Positions 34,989 to 44,381 of a DNA stretch of 64,000 nucleotides are shown piece by piece. Below the pieces are notes generated by a model, which worked only from the letters and a program-made list of their open reading frames with translations, did not search any database and was not told the origin of the DNA. Numbering within the stretch: position 1 is the stretch's first letter; each line of letters opens with the position of its first letter. The stretch covers positions 140,083-204,082 of the forward strand of contig NZ_JAAVUT010000010.1 in assembly GCF_018449575.1 (NCBI RefSeq), read 5' to 3'. The stretch is from Sodalis sp. dw_96 (GTDB lineage Bacteria > Pseudomonadota > Gammaproteobacteria > Enterobacterales > Enterobacteriaceae). The position numbers and the translations under genes are program-made.

Positions 34989-35663
34989 TTAAAGCGCGGG
35001 GCGGTTTTGCGCAATAAACGCCAGCAGCGTATCGTGACTGTCCATAATATCCTGCCGGATGGCGGATGCCGCGGCGGCGCAGTCCTGGCGGCGCAACGCC
35101 GCCAGCAACGCCTGATGATGCCCCACCGCCATTTGCGGGGAGAGCTGCATATAGGCCTGGGCTATCAGCGGACCGATGCGCATCCAAAGCCGGTCGATAA
35201 AACTGCTTAATAACGGCATTTCGGCGCTGTGGGCCACCAGTAAATGAAATTCGCTGTTCAGACGCAGCGCGTTGGCCAGATCTTCTTCAGTTATGGCGCG
35301 GATATTGCGGCGGATATTCACCGTCAATTGCTGGAGAACGGCGGGGGAGATATGCTGCGCCGCCCGCTGCGCGCCCAATCCTTCCAGGTCCAGCCTCAGG
35401 GTGCGAATTTCCATATATTGCTCCTGGGTAAGAGAAGGAACGCGGATATCCTTCGGCGTGCGCATTTCCAGCGCATCTTCCTTTGCCAATTGCAAAATCG
35501 CATCCCTGACCGGTGTGACGCTGGTCCCCACCTGAGAGGCCAGTTCCCGGATACGCAGACGTTCATCGGGCTTAAGCTGGCCGGTTATTAATGCCTGACG
35601 TAACGTGGCATACACGCTGGAACCCAGATAGGAATGCTCAATTGGACCTGGTTGATAACTCAC
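34989..35663 (-). CDS. GntR-family FCD-domain regulator of the amino-compound locus
   Basis: FadR/FCD-type repressor of 224 residues: winged helix with ELASQVGTSVTPVRDAILQLAKEDAL and an all-helical FCD domain (EIRTLRLDLEGLGAQRAAQ, RLNSEFHLLVAHSAEMPLL) that usually binds a carboxylate or metal-ligand complex. A GTG at 35663 (VSYQPGP) with AGGTG five bases upstream gives the family length; the longer frame to 35819 adds an unrelated 52-residue leader. Convergent with the phospho-lyase gene (7-base gap). A TGATGCGTCAA site lies about 65 bases upstream. Confidence 0.85.
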   Translation of the reverse strand: MSYQPGPIEHSYLGSSVYATLRQALITGQLKPDERLRIRELASQVGTSVTPVRDAILQLAKEDALEMRTPKDIRVPSLTQEQYMEIRTLRLDLEGLGAQRAAQHISPAVLQQLTVNIRRNIRAITEEDLANALRLNSEFHLLVAHSAEMPLLSSFIDRLWMRIGPLIAQAYMQLSPQMAVGHHQALLAALRRQDCAAAASAIRQDIMDSHDTLLAFIAQNRPAL

Positions 35664-35725
35664 CTGCTCACCTGTATCAAAGCCGCGGGAACGGCAAAAG
35701 AAATTCAGTGCATCGAATATACAAC

Positions 35726-35737
35726 ATGATGCGTCAA
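35726..35737. promoter_or_regulatory. Candidate GntR autoregulatory operator
   Basis: ATGATGCGTCAA, two mismatches from the TTGATGCATCAA palindrome at 31713, located upstream of the GntR gene in its promoter region. Confidence 0.45.
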
Positions 35738-35973
35738 ATGAAAGCCGGCCGCTCCGGCCGAGGTTAAAAACAGCCGGTTCATCTTTTCCGGCGGCACGCC
35801 TGCGCCGGCTGATTTTCACCCTGACAGAGCAGGTGCTACTCTATTGCAACCATATTCATTTATCATTAAAGGGCTTAGCATGCCAACGTAAACCCGCTGT
35901 GCCGTCGGAAAGCACTCTTGCGATGCCCCGCGCCGCAGCGGCTCAACCATCATAATACGGGGAATTATCATCG

Positions 35974-36981
35974 ATGAAAGCCATTGTTTATACCCGCAAC
36001 GGGTTACCTATTGAGGATCCGCAATCCCTGTTCGATACCGACCTGCCGAAGCCCACGCCGGGGCCGCGGGACTTGCTGGTGGCGGTTAAAGCCGTTTCCG
36101 TCAATCCGGTGGACACCAAGGTCAGGGCCAGAGCGGCGGTTACCGAGCCACGGGTGCTGGGCTGGGATGTGGCCGGTGTCGTTACCGAGGTCGGCCCGCA
36201 GGTCACCCTGTTCAAACCCGGAGACGAGGTCTTTTATGCCGGCGCCATCACCCGGCCGGGATGCTACAGTGAATTTCACCTGGTGGACGAACGCATTGTC
36301 GGGCATAAACCCGTCAGCCTCGGTTTTGCCGATGCCGCCGCGCTGCCGCTGACCTCGGTTACCGCCGGGGAACTTTTGTTCGAACGTCTGGGCGTCAAGG
36401 AAAAGGGCGGCGAAAATGATATTCTGCTGATTATCGGCGCCGGCGGCGGAGTAGGCTCCATCCTTACGCAGCTGGCCCGGCAGTTAACCGCCATGACCAT
36501 CGTCGGCACGGCGTCGCGGCCGGAAACCCGTGACTGGGTCTCCTCCCTGGGCGCCCACCATGTCATCGATCACAGCCGGAATCTGGTTGAGCAATTGAAC
36601 ACCCTGGGTATAAAAAACGTGACTCATGTCGCCAGCCTGACCCACACCGACAGCTATTACCCACAGCTTATCGACGCGTTGGTGCCCCAAGGACGCCTGG
36701 CGCTGATAGATGATCCCGCCACCCTCGACGCCATGCCGCTGAAGGCGAAAAGCCTGTCGCTGCACTGGGAATTGATGTTCACCCGCTCCACCTTCCAGAC
36801 CGCCGATATGATAGAGCAACACCATTTGCTGGAGCGCATCTCCTCCCTGGTGGACCAGGGCACGTTGAAGACTACCCTGGGCCAGCACTTCGGTGTGATT
36901 AACGCCGCCAATCTGCGGCGGGCCCATGCGTTGATCGAAAGCGGCAAATCTCGCGGCAAACTGGTGCTGGAAGGTTTTTAA
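35974..36981 (+). CDS. Zinc-free medium-chain dehydrogenase/quinone oxidoreductase-like protein
   Basis: MDR-superfamily enzyme of 335 residues, zinc-type alcohol dehydrogenase-like/ZADH group. N-terminal GroES-like domain (VSVNPVDTKVRA, VLGWDVAGVVTEVG, FKPGDEVFYAG) and NADP-binding LLIIGAGGGVGSILTQLARQ. The zinc-ligand set of true alcohol dehydrogenases is absent, so it probably reduces quinones or enones with NADPH. The next gene is a TetR regulator on the same strand. Confidence 0.88.
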   Translation: MKAIVYTRNGLPIEDPQSLFDTDLPKPTPGPRDLLVAVKAVSVNPVDTKVRARAAVTEPRVLGWDVAGVVTEVGPQVTLFKPGDEVFYAGAITRPGCYSEFHLVDERIVGHKPVSLGFADAAALPLTSVTAGELLFERLGVKEKGGENDILLIIGAGGGVGSILTQLARQLTAMTIVGTASRPETRDWVSSLGAHHVIDHSRNLVEQLNTLGIKNVTHVASLTHTDSYYPQLIDALVPQGRLALIDDPATLDAMPLKAKSLSLHWELMFTRSTFQTADMIEQHHLLERISSLVDQGTLKTTLGQHFGVINAANLRRAHALIESGKSRGKLVLEGF

Positions 36982-37020
36982 CCCGCCGTTCTTGCTTATA
37001 ATGCCCTGGGACGTTATGAT

Positions 37021-37034
37021 TGAGTGAATACTCA
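37021..37034. promoter_or_regulatory. Candidate TetR operator before the tetR gene
   Basis: TGAGT-GAAT-ACTCA inverted repeat in the 79-base gap before the TetR gene. Related site at 37714-37735 before the SDR gene. Confidence 0.5.
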
Positions 37035-37060
37035 TTTAATAGCCCTGACGCATTATTCCC

Positions 37061-37630
37061 ATGGCCAGACCCAAAAGTGAAGACAAACGCCAGGCCATCC
37101 TGGCGTCTGCCATAGCCATATTCGCCGCCCACGGGCTGGGGGCGGCCACGGCGAAAATCGCCCGCCGGGCCGTGGTTTCCGAAGGCACGCTGTTTAATTA
37201 CTTCAGCAATAAAGACGAATTGCTTAACGCGTTATATCTGGTGCTGAAAGCCGAATTAAGCGAGATCATGTTGCCGGGGTACCCGGATAATCAGGACCTC
37301 AGAAGCAAGGCATTTCATATCTGGCGGCGTTATATCGATTGGGGCGTGGACCAGCCGGATAAGCGAAAATGCATGGCGCTGCTGAGTTTGTCCGATCGGG
37401 TCGGTGAACAAACGCGGGAGCGGGCGATGGCGGGATTTGCCGAGATCAATCAGGTGATTCACCACAGCGTGGCGGGGGGGGCGTTCTGCGGCCGTTCTCC
37501 GGACTTCGCGGGGGCTATCATGGGCGCCCTGGCGGAAACCACCATGGATTTTATCCAGCGGGAACGGGATAACGCCGAATTTTATACTTCAATGGGCTTC
37601 GACGCATTTTGGCGGGCCGTGGCCGGTTGA
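37061..37630 (+). CDS. TetR-family repressor
   Basis: 189 residues; N-terminal HTH KRQAILASAIAIFAAHGLGAATAKIARRA and SEGTLFNYFSNKDELLNALY are standard TetR. The ligand domain does not identify an effector. Followed, in the same direction, by an SDR gene whose promoter has a matching ACTCAT palindrome. Confidence 0.9.
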   Translation: MARPKSEDKRQAILASAIAIFAAHGLGAATAKIARRAVVSEGTLFNYFSNKDELLNALYLVLKAELSEIMLPGYPDNQDLRSKAFHIWRRYIDWGVDQPDKRKCMALLSLSDRVGEQTRERAMAGFAEINQVIHHSVAGGAFCGRSPDFAGAIMGALAETTMDFIQRERDNAEFYTSMGFDAFWRAVAG

Positions 37631-37652
37631 TTTTCAATCCTTTTTTTGACCT

Positions 37653-37706
37653 TTCATTTTAACTCTTCATTTTTAACTGTTCATTTTTAACTGTTCATTT
37701 TTACTA
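37653..37706 (+). repeat. 14-bp tandem repeat downstream of tetR
   Basis: Units beginning TTCATTTT at 37653, 37666, 37680 and 37694, consensus TTCATTTTTAACTG. AT-rich, directly upstream of the next candidate operator. Confidence 0.85.
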
Positions 37707-37713
37707 AAGCTTT

Positions 37714-37735
37714 AATGAGTGATTACATACTCATT
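37714..37735. promoter_or_regulatory. Candidate TetR operator before the SDR gene
   Basis: AATGAGT-N8-ACTCATT, seven-base arms. Shares TGAGT/ACTCA arms with 37021-37034, though spacing differs by four bases. Confidence 0.5.
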
Positions 37736-37760
37736 ATGACATCGTCCTATAGGAGGATTT

Positions 37761-38615
37761 ATGAGTCAAGTTTGGTTTATCACCGGCAGCGCCGCCGGAT
37801 TGGGCCTTTCCATCACCGAAGCCGCGCTGGCGGCGGGACACAAGGTTATCGCCACCGCCCGAAAACCGGAAAGACTCGCCAATCTGGCGGCGGTTTACGG
37901 TGACCGGATCCTGCCGGTGGAGCTGGACGTAACGGATTCCGTTGCGGCGCAAAAGGCGGTGGCGGCCGGCATCGCCGCGTTCGGCAACATCGACGTGCTG
38001 GTAAATAACGCCGGTTACGGCCATTTGGCGCCCTTTGAACAAACCCAAGAGCAGGCGTTTCGCACGGAAGTGGACACCAATTTTTTCGGCGTGGTAAATG
38101 TCACTCGCGCGGTGCTGCCGTTTATGCGGGCGCGCCGCGCCGGCTATATATTCCAGGTATCATCGGTAGGGGGGCGCATGGGCATGCCGGGCATGAGCGC
38201 CTACCAATCCGCCAAATGGGCGGTGGGGGGATTTAGCGAAGTACTGGCCAAGGAAGTCAGTCCGTTGGGTATCCGGGTATGCTGCCTTGAGCCGGGCGGC
38301 ATGAGCACCAACTGGGGCGAACGCGCCGGGCGGGATGTTCCGCCGATAATGCCTGAATACGAAGCATCCGTCGGCGCATTGCAGGTCTTTCTCCAACAAT
38401 ATCTCGGCCATGAAAACGGCGATCCGGCAAAAGTGGCTCAGGTCATCCTGGCTCTGGCCGGACATTCGGCTCTGCCGGAACATCTGCTGCTGGGCAGCGA
38501 CGCCGTGCAGTATTGCGCCGGGGCCGAGCTGACGCGGCAGCAGGACGCCGAGCGCTGGATCAAGGTGAGCAATTATCCTGATAAGGGCAAAGAGATTCCC
38601 TTGGAACTGCCTTAA
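37761..38615 (+). CDS. Short-chain dehydrogenase/reductase controlled by the adjacent TetR
   Basis: Classical SDR of 284 residues: TGSAAGLGLSI cofactor loop, LVNNAGYG, catalytic Ser in QVSSVGGRMGM and YQSAKWAV. An excellent ribosome site TAGGAGG is present. Length and C-terminal extension fit the oxidoreductase subgroup similar to YbbO/retinol-type SDRs. Substrate unknown; likely aldehyde or ketone detoxification alongside the MDR gene. Confidence 0.9.
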   Translation: MSQVWFITGSAAGLGLSITEAALAAGHKVIATARKPERLANLAAVYGDRILPVELDVTDSVAAQKAVAAGIAAFGNIDVLVNNAGYGHLAPFEQTQEQAFRTEVDTNFFGVVNVTRAVLPFMRARRAGYIFQVSSVGGRMGMPGMSAYQSAKWAVGGFSEVLAKEVSPLGIRVCCLEPGGMSTNWGERAGRDVPPIMPEYEASVGALQVFLQQYLGHENGDPAKVAQVILALAGHSALPEHLLLGSDAVQYCAGAELTRQQDAERWIKVSNYPDKGKEIPLELP

Positions 38616-38642
38616 AATCGAGCTCGTCGTTAAAGCGCCCGG

Positions 38643-38676
38643 TGGGGACGGTTTACTCTTCAAGCATCCCGTCCCG
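38643..38676. repeat. Remnant of dispersed repeat family B
   Basis: GGGACGGTTTACTCTTCAAG and the CATCCCGTCCC end match the right third of the element at 6165-6264; the left two thirds are missing. Confidence 0.65.
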
Positions 38677-38818
38677 CCTTTTTGACGCCGCGCAAGTTTG
38701 TCAGCAAGCCGCAGCGGCCGGTTTGCGATTTAGTGAGACCTGTCAAAGAAAGCGGGAGCGATCTCCGATACGTTAGCAACGTTATACTTGACCCGGGTCA
38801 AGTGTCGTTTGCGTGGTA

Positions 38819-38945
38819 TATACCCGTCACACTTCAAGTTGCAGGGGCGTTGGGTTTCCTCGTTCACCCCAGTCACTTACCCAAGTAAGTTCCTGGGGAT
38901 TCGCTGCGTTGCCGCCTTCCTGCAACTTGAATTATTTAGGGTAAA
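38819..38945. repeat. ERIC element directly upstream of btsS
   Basis: 127-bp copy with near-consensus core; right end GGGTAAA. It finishes 13 bases before the btsS start codon, so it forms most of the btsS leader. Promoter signals must lie within or before it. Confidence 0.95.
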
Positions 38946-38958
38946 GATCGAGCCTCTG

Positions 38959-40650
38959 ATGCACGAGTTCAATTTAGTCTTACTGCTGTTACAGCAGATG
39001 TGTGTATATCTGGTTATTGCTTACCTGCTGAGTAAAACGCCGCTGTTCATTCCCCTGATGCAAGTGACCGTCCGCCTTCCCCATAAGCTTTTATGCTATG
39101 TCATGTTCTCCATGTTTTGCATTATGGGCACCTATTTCGGCCTGCACATCCAGGATTCCATTGCCAACACCCGCGCCATCGGCGCGGTGCTGGGGGGCCT
39201 GCTGGGAGGGCCTCTGGTGGGCGTTCTGGTGGGATTGACCGGCGGTCTGCACCGTTACTCCCTGGGAGGAATGACCGCCGTCAGCTGCATGATTTCCACC
39301 GTGGTGGAGGGCTTGCTGGGAGGGTTGGCCCACCGGCTGCTCATCAGGCGCGGGCGTATCGACCGCCTGTTTAATCCCATTACCGCCGCCGGCGTGACCA
39401 TCACGGCGGAAATCCTGCAGATGCTGATTATTCTGGCGGTGGCCCGCCCTTACGATGAGGCCCTGCGCCTGGTAAAAAGCATCGCCCTGCCGATGATAGT
39501 CACCAACAGCGTCGGCGCGGCGATGTTTATGCGCATCCTCCTGGATCGCCGGGCAATGTTCGAAAAATACACCTCGGCGTTTTCCGCCCGCGCGTTAAAA
39601 ATCGCCATCAGTACCGAAGGTTTTTTGCGCCAGGGCTTCAACCAGGAAAACAGCATGAAGGTGGCCCAGGTGATTTACCAGGAGCTGGATATCGGAGCGG
39701 TGGCCATTACCGACCGGGAAAAGCTTCTGGCGTTCATCGGCATCGGCGATGACCACCATCTGCCGGGAACGCCCATCGCCTCGGCCCATTCCCGCCGGGC
39801 TATCGATAATAACGAAGTGGTCTATGCCGATGGCAACGAAACACCCTATCAATGCTCATTGCAGCGCAACTGCAAGCTGGGATCGACGCTGGTTATTCCG
39901 CTGCGGGGCGAAAACGAACAGGTGATTGGCACCATCAAACTCTACGAAGCCAAGAACCGCCTGTTCAGCTCCATTAACCGCACCCTGGGGGAAGGCATCG
40001 CCAGCCTGCTGTCGGCCCAGATACTCGCCGGCCAGTATGAACGGCACAAGCTGCTGCTGACGCAATCGGAAATCAAACTACTGCATGCCCAGGTCAATCC
40101 CCATTTTTTATTCAACGCCCTCAATACCCTGGTGGCGGTGATTCGCCGCGACAGCTCCCAGGCCGGACAACTGGTGCAGAATCTCTCCACCTTCTTTCGC
40201 AAAAACCTTAAACGATCGGAAGAGGTGGTGACCCTGGCGGACGAAATCGAGCATGTCACGGCTTACCTGGAAATCGAAAAAGCCCGTTTTCAGGATCGCC
40301 TGCAAATTCGCTTCGAGCTGCCGCAGCCGCTGCTGAGCCTGCGGCTGCCCGCGTTTTCCCTGCAACCCATCGTTGAAAACGCCATCAAACACGGCACCTC
40401 CCATTTGCTGGGGCCGGGCATCATTACCCTGCGGGCGCAACAACTGGAAAACCACCTGGTGCTGAGCATCGAGGACAATGCCGGCCTGTATCGGCTGACG
40501 CCGGGCAATACCGGGTTGGGCATGAACCTGGTGGATAAACGCATTCGCGTGCGTTACGGCGACGATTATGGCGTCAGCGTAGAATACGAACCGGAACATT
40601 TCACCCGTATCATCTTAAGCCTGCCGCTGGAGGACCACGCCTTATGCTGA
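38959..40650 (+). CDS. btsS: BtsS (YehU), pyruvate-sensing LytS-type histidine kinase
   Basis: Membrane sensor kinase of the BtsS/BtsR system, which responds to extracellular pyruvate and controls a pyruvate transporter in E. coli. 563 residues: LytS-type membrane domain ([20 protein letters not shown] onward), a GAF-like domain, and histidine kinase with phospho-acceptor His382 in [12 protein letters not shown], then [12 protein letters not shown] and [10 protein letters not shown]. Start at 38959 follows the E. coli N-terminus; the frame continues upstream only through ERIC sequence. The 3' end is duplicated together with the btsR start. Confidence 0.95.
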   Translation: MHEFNLVLLLLQQMCVYLVIAYLLSKTPLFIPLMQVTVRLPHKLLCYVMFSMFCIMGTYFGLHIQDSIANTRAIGAVLGGLLGGPLVGVLVGLTGGLHRYSLGGMTAVSCMISTVVEGLLGGLAHRLLIRRGRIDRLFNPITAAGVTITAEILQMLIILAVARPYDEALRLVKSIALPMIVTNSVGAAMFMRILLDRRAMFEKYTSAFSARALKIAISTEGFLRQGFNQENSMKVAQVIYQELDIGAVAITDREKLLAFIGIGDDHHLPGTPIASAHSRRAIDNNEVVYADGNETPYQCSLQRNCKLGSTLVIPLRGENEQVIGTIKLYEAKNRLFSSINRTLGEGIASLLSAQILAGQYERHKLLLTQSEIKLLHAQVNPHFLFNALNTLVAVIRRDSSQAGQLVQNLSTFFRKNLKRSEEVVTLADEIEHVTAYLEIEKARFQDRLQIRFELPQPLLSLRLPAFSLQPIVENAIKHGTSHLLGPGIITLRAQQLENHLVLSIEDNAGLYRLTPGNTGLGMNLVDKRIRVRYGDDYGVSVEYEPEHFTRIILSLPLEDHALC

Positions 40651-40693
40651 TCTGGAGCCTGCCGCTGGAGGAGCATGCCTTATGCTGACCGTG
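40618..40693 (+). repeat. 38-bp tandem duplication at the btsS/btsR junction
   Basis: 40618-40650 and 40656-40688 match at 31 of 33 bases, offset 38. The unit carries the last btsS codons, the GGAGGA ribosome site and ATGCTGA. The first copy terminates btsS; the second starts btsR. The first copy leaves a 14-codon decoy frame starting at 40643. Confidence 0.9.
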
Positions 40694-41407
40694 CTGATTG
40701 TGGACGACGAACCCCTGGCCCGGGACAATCTGCGGGTACTGCTAGAGCAGGACCCGCGGGTTTCGGTGATCGGCGAATGCGCCAATGCGGTGGAAGCCAT
40801 CGGCGCGGTGCATCGGCAGCATCCCGACGTGATATTTCTCGATATTCAGATGCCGCGCATCAGCGGACTGGAAATGGTGGGTATGATTGACCCGGCCTGC
40901 ATGCCCTATATCGTATTTCTCACCGCTTACGACGAGTACGCGGTAAGGGCTTTTGAAGAGCATGCCTTTGATTACCTGCTTAAACCCATCGAGGCGCCAA
41001 GACTGACGAAGACCCTGAATCGACTGCACGAGGCGCGCCCCGAACAGAACCTGCGGGCTCTGGAGGGTGAGGAAACCGGTCTGCAATATATTCCCTGCAC
41101 CGGCCATAGCCGCATCTATCTGTTGAAAACCGACGAGGTGATTTTCGCCAGCTCCCGCCTGAGCGGCGTGTTTGTCACAGGCTTGGAAGGGGGAGAATGC
41201 TTTACCGAACTGACGCTGAAAACCCTCGAAAGCCGCACGCCGATGGTGCGCTGCCATCGCCAGTTCCTGGTGAATATGGCGCATTTGCGGGAAATCCGCC
41301 TGGAAGAGAGCGGCCAGGGGGAAATTGCCCTTAGCAATGGCTATTCCGTGCCGGTCAGCCGCCGCTATCTGAAATCCCTTAAACAGCTGCTGGGCCTGAA
41401 AGGCTAG
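40682..41407 (+). CDS. btsR: BtsR (YehT), LytTR response regulator
   Basis: 241 residues: receiver domain with phospho-acceptor Asp54 in [17 protein letters not shown], conserved [22 protein letters not shown], and a C-terminal LytTR DNA-binding domain ([32 protein letters not shown]). Partner of BtsS. Ribosome site GGAGGAG is the second copy of the junction duplication. Confidence 0.95.
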   Translation: MLTVLIVDDEPLARDNLRVLLEQDPRVSVIGECANAVEAIGAVHRQHPDVIFLDIQMPRISGLEMVGMIDPACMPYIVFLTAYDEYAVRAFEEHAFDYLLKPIEAPRLTKTLNRLHEARPEQNLRALEGEETGLQYIPCTGHSRIYLLKTDEVIFASSRLSGVFVTGLEGGECFTELTLKTLESRTPMVRCHRQFLVNMAHLREIRLEESGQGEIALSNGYSVPVSRRYLKSLKQLLGLKG

Positions 41408-41573
41408 TCCCAAAAAAACGAGGGAATCTCCGGCGAGGGCAACCCTACCAGGCTGTTTCGCCCTCGGTGTCCGCCGTCCCGGTAAGTTTTGCCCGAAGCG
41501 GGCCCGCCCTGATATTGCTTGCTCGTCTTACTGCCTGAAGTCGCTGTGCAGTCTCGCTGTAAGCCTGACCTTC

Positions 41574-42296
41574 TCAGGTCAACGCCGCCCAAAGGAGCGA
41601 AAGACCGGAGCACAACAGCAACGCGTCGAGAAGAAATTCAAACGAACGAACGCTTAGACGCAGCACCACGGCCTTTCCGGCAAACGAGCCGGCCATCACC
41701 GATGCCCCGATAATGAGGCCCTGCCAGAGCGCGGCGGGTGGAAGCGCGCCCAACTGCCGGAAGGTCACCACTTTGCTGACCATCAGGGTAAGCGAACTGG
41801 CGGCCTCCGTTGAAAGAAACGCGCCCTTCAGCAAGCCATAGGCGGTAAAGGCCGGCACACTGAGCGGCCCGGTTGAAAGCACTATGCCGGTGATGTAACC
41901 GATAACCGCACCCGCCACTGCCAACTGCCATAGCCGGATGTGGAGGCGACGCGCATGAAGCCAGCGCCGGGTCGGGATCATGACAAGAAAAAAGGCGCCG
42001 AGCGCGATGTTAACCCAATGCGAAGGCAGGACCAACAATGTGCGCGCACCGAGCGCGGCCGCCGGCACACCGGGAATGGAGTAGGCGAGGAATGCCCGCC
42101 AATCGATTTCTCGCCACCACGCCACGGCTTTCGCGATGTTCGACATCAGGGCCGCCACCGCCATAATCGGTATCGCCTGCTTTGGCCCGTACTGGTACAC
42201 CAAAACGGGAAGCAGCATGATAGACGAACCGGTTCCGATGATGCCGCTAAGGGCGCCGGCCGCAAGGCCCACAATCAGGACAAAGAGATACGCCAC
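41574..42296 (-). CDS. TauE/SafE-family membrane transporter
   Basis: Sulfite/organosulfonate exporter family, eight-segment membrane protein; repeated motif GLAAGALSGIIGTGSSIMLLPVL at the N-terminus is typical. A GTG at 42296 gives 240 residues with the usual short N-terminus and GGAA eight bases upstream; a longer frame to a GTG at 42386 adds an unrelated leader. Substrate unknown. No gene is seen between it and btsR. Confidence 0.8.
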   Translation of the reverse strand: MAYLFVLIVGLAAGALSGIIGTGSSIMLLPVLVYQYGPKQAIPIMAVAALMSNIAKAVAWWREIDWRAFLAYSIPGVPAAALGARTLLVLPSHWVNIALGAFFLVMIPTRRWLHARRLHIRLWQLAVAGAVIGYITGIVLSTGPLSVPAFTAYGLLKGAFLSTEAASSLTLMVSKVVTFRQLGALPPAALWQGLIIGASVMAGSFAGKAVVLRLSVRSFEFLLDALLLCSGLSLLWAALT

Positions 42297-42675
42297 ACTG
42301 ATTATTCCAAGGTTAGGAGAGACGGCCCAGACCCTTATTCCTTGCGCAGTTCCGTGCGCAGAAGGGAAAGAGAGGATAGCGTACACAGGGTCAATAGAAT
42401 AGATATCTGAACATATTTTATGCAGTATTCAACAGTCTCTAACGCCGGTCACCTTTCGATCCCTCCCCGGGATCAATAAAAAATGCCACTCTGGCGGCAT
42501 ATGGCGTCAACTCCCTTAATGTGCTCCCGCGCAGGATCGGGCAAATATCAGAGAGATTTGCACAGGGAAAATCCTGGGGTCTGCTGCATAATTCAATGAG
42601 TCGCTTTTTATACGGCAGCGCCATTCTATGGCCCGAAGCGTTAAGACGTTTCGTCTATCACATGAGGATTTTCCA
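42297..42675. other. Intergenic region before the aldo-keto reductase
   Basis: Contains a 61-codon reverse frame (42439-42624) without family resemblance or ribosome site. No gene, repeat or clear terminator recognised. Confidence 0.4.
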
Positions 42676-43719
42676 ATGCGCTACAAAAAATTCGGTAACA
42701 CCGGTCTGTTTGTTTCGGAACTGTGCCTGGGTACCATGACCTTTGGCGGCGAAGGGGGCATGTGGGGTAAAATCGGCAACCTCCAGCAAGGGGAGGTGGA
42801 TAAACTGGTGGGTCATGCCCTGGACAACGGCATCAATTTCCTGGATACCGCCAACGTCTATTCCGAGGGGCGCTCGGAAATCATGACCGGCCAGGCCCTG
42901 AAAAATCTTAAAGTGTCCCGTGAAAACGTGGTATTGGCCACCAAAGTCTTCGGCGAAACCGGCACCGGCGGCATCAATTCCCGCGGCTCTTCCCGCTTTC
43001 ATATCATGGAATCGGTAAAGGCCAGTCTCGGCCGGCTACAGCTTGATCATATCGATTTGTATCAGCTGCACGGTTTTGATCCCGCCACCCCCATTGAAGA
43101 GACGCTGCGGGCCTTGGACGATTTGGTGCGGGAAGGGCATATCCGTTATGTCGGCGTATCCAATTGGGCCGCCTGGCAGATCATGAAAGCCCTGGGCATC
43201 TCAGAACGGCTCGGCCTGGCCCGGTTTGAATCCCTGCAGGCCTATTACACCGTGGCCGGACGGGATCTGGAACGTGAACTGGTGCCGCTGCTGCAAAGTG
43301 AAAACGTCGGGCTGATGGTATGGAGTCCCCTGGCCGGCGGCCTGCTGAGCGGCAAATACGGCCGCAATGTGCAGGCGGAAGAGGGCAGCCGGCGCGTCTC
43401 CTTTGATTTCCCGCCGGTTAACCAGGAGCGGGCTTATGACTGTATCGACGCCATGCGGGTTATCGCCGATCGCCACGGGGTATCTGTGGCGCAAATCGCC
43501 CTGGCCTGGCTGCTGCATCAGCCGGTGGTGTCCAGCGTGATTATCGGCGCCAAACGGCTGGAACAGCTGGAGGACAACCTGGCCGCCACCGGCATTACCC
43601 TCAGCGATGAGGAGCTGAGCGCCATTGAGCAGGTCAGCGCCTTGCCGGCGGAATATCCCGGCTGGATGCTGGAACGCCAGGGCGCACCCAGAAGACAACA
43701 ATTAAGCGAAGGAGAATAA
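42676..43719 (+). CDS. Aldo/keto reductase
   Basis: NADPH-dependent oxidoreductase of 347 residues with TIM-barrel AKR signatures: LCLGTMTFGGEGG, FLDTANVYSEGRSE (catalytic Asp/Tyr), IDLYQLHGFDP (catalytic His) and SPLAGGLLSGKYG, SVIIGAKRLEQLEDNL. Start chosen at MRYKKFGNTG, with GAGGA upstream. Similar to the YajO/MocA group; substrate not predictable. A strong hairpin follows. Confidence 0.92.
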   Translation: MRYKKFGNTGLFVSELCLGTMTFGGEGGMWGKIGNLQQGEVDKLVGHALDNGINFLDTANVYSEGRSEIMTGQALKNLKVSRENVVLATKVFGETGTGGINSRGSSRFHIMESVKASLGRLQLDHIDLYQLHGFDPATPIEETLRALDDLVREGHIRYVGVSNWAAWQIMKALGISERLGLARFESLQAYYTVAGRDLERELVPLLQSENVGLMVWSPLAGGLLSGKYGRNVQAEEGSRRVSFDFPPVNQERAYDCIDAMRVIADRHGVSVAQIALAWLLHQPVVSSVIIGAKRLEQLEDNLAATGITLSDEELSAIEQVSALPAEYPGWMLERQGAPRRQQLSEGE

Positions 43720-43731
43720 TCCCTTCACCGG

Positions 43732-43757
43732 CACGGCCCAGATGTTGCTGGGCCGTG
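43732..43757 (+). terminator. Hairpin after the aldo/keto reductase gene
   Basis: Perfect 10-base arms CACGGCCCAG and CTGGGCCGTG around ATGTTG, 12 bases after the stop. No T-tract. The remaining gap to 44005 shows no gene. Confidence 0.6.
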
Positions 43758-44005
43758 ACACTAAGCACACATTATTATCCCGCGCCATTTTCGATATAAA
43801 GAGCCCTTGGATTGACTTTGTATACCATCAGATGGTCAAAACTGAAGGGTGCAACCCTGAGCGGGTAAGTCGGTTAGGCGGGCGCGGCGCACACTCATCA
43901 CCACGAATGGCGCCGTTTAACGTCTACTCGCTTATAAAATGAACGCTGAACCACACAGGCGCGTGTTCGTCGCCCTTCATGCTATAGCAATCGTTGATCA
44001 CCGCC

Positions 44006-44359
44006 CTAGACCGCTTCCACGCCATCCAAAAAGCTCGCCACGATTTGCCGGCTTTCTCCCAGATTACGCAGCTTCTCATCCAGCTTCTCCACCTCCTGCC
44101 GCAACGCCGCCCGAACTTCGTTGCAGGGGACAAAACGCGGCTGGTTGTCCAGAATGCAAGGCAACAGGATGCGGATGGTCTCGATCTTTAAACCTGCCGC
44201 ACTGAGCATACGAATGCGCTGGGCAGCCTGTATTTGGGCGGCGCCATAGTCACGATAGCCCGATTCTGTTCGCACCGGCTGCAGCAACCCCTCCTGTTCG
44301 TAATAACGCAGCATCCGCTCGCTGACACCGGTACGTCTCGCCAACTCACCAATTTTCAT
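44006..44359 (-). CDS. MerR-family regulator
   Basis: 117 residues: MKIGELARRTGVSERMLRYYEQEGLL HTH with the MerR RYYE signature, then a dimerisation helix and short C-terminus with Cys residues in LLPCILDNQPRFVPCNEV. AGGGGGAG precedes the ATG at 44359. Divergent from a hydrolase gene whose promoter carries the overlong spacer and central dyad typical of MerR control. The effector is not known; the paired cysteines might bind metal or sense oxidants. Confidence 0.9.
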   Translation of the reverse strand: MKIGELARRTGVSERMLRYYEQEGLLQPVRTESGYRDYGAAQIQAAQRIRMLSAAGLKIETIRILLPCILDNQPRFVPCNEVRAALRQEVEKLDEKLRNLGESRQIVASFLDGVEAV

Positions 44360-44381
44360 TCTCTCCCCCTTCATTTTTTGC

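Noticed and set aside
40643..40685. 14-codon frame in the btsS/btsR duplication as a leader peptide
   Set aside because: It is explained as the first copy of the duplicated btsR start; no sign of selection as a leader.
41404..41613. Reverse open frame of 69 codons between btsR and the TauE gene
   Set aside because: Polar, low-complexity translation without a ribosome site; possible remnant of something mobile but no ends or transposase motifs visible.
42439..42624. Reverse open frame of 61 codons
   Set aside because: No ribosome site and no recognised family; not enough to call a gene.
43742..43942. Open frame of 66 codons after the aldo/keto reductase
   Set aside because: Begins inside the hairpin and shows no coding features.
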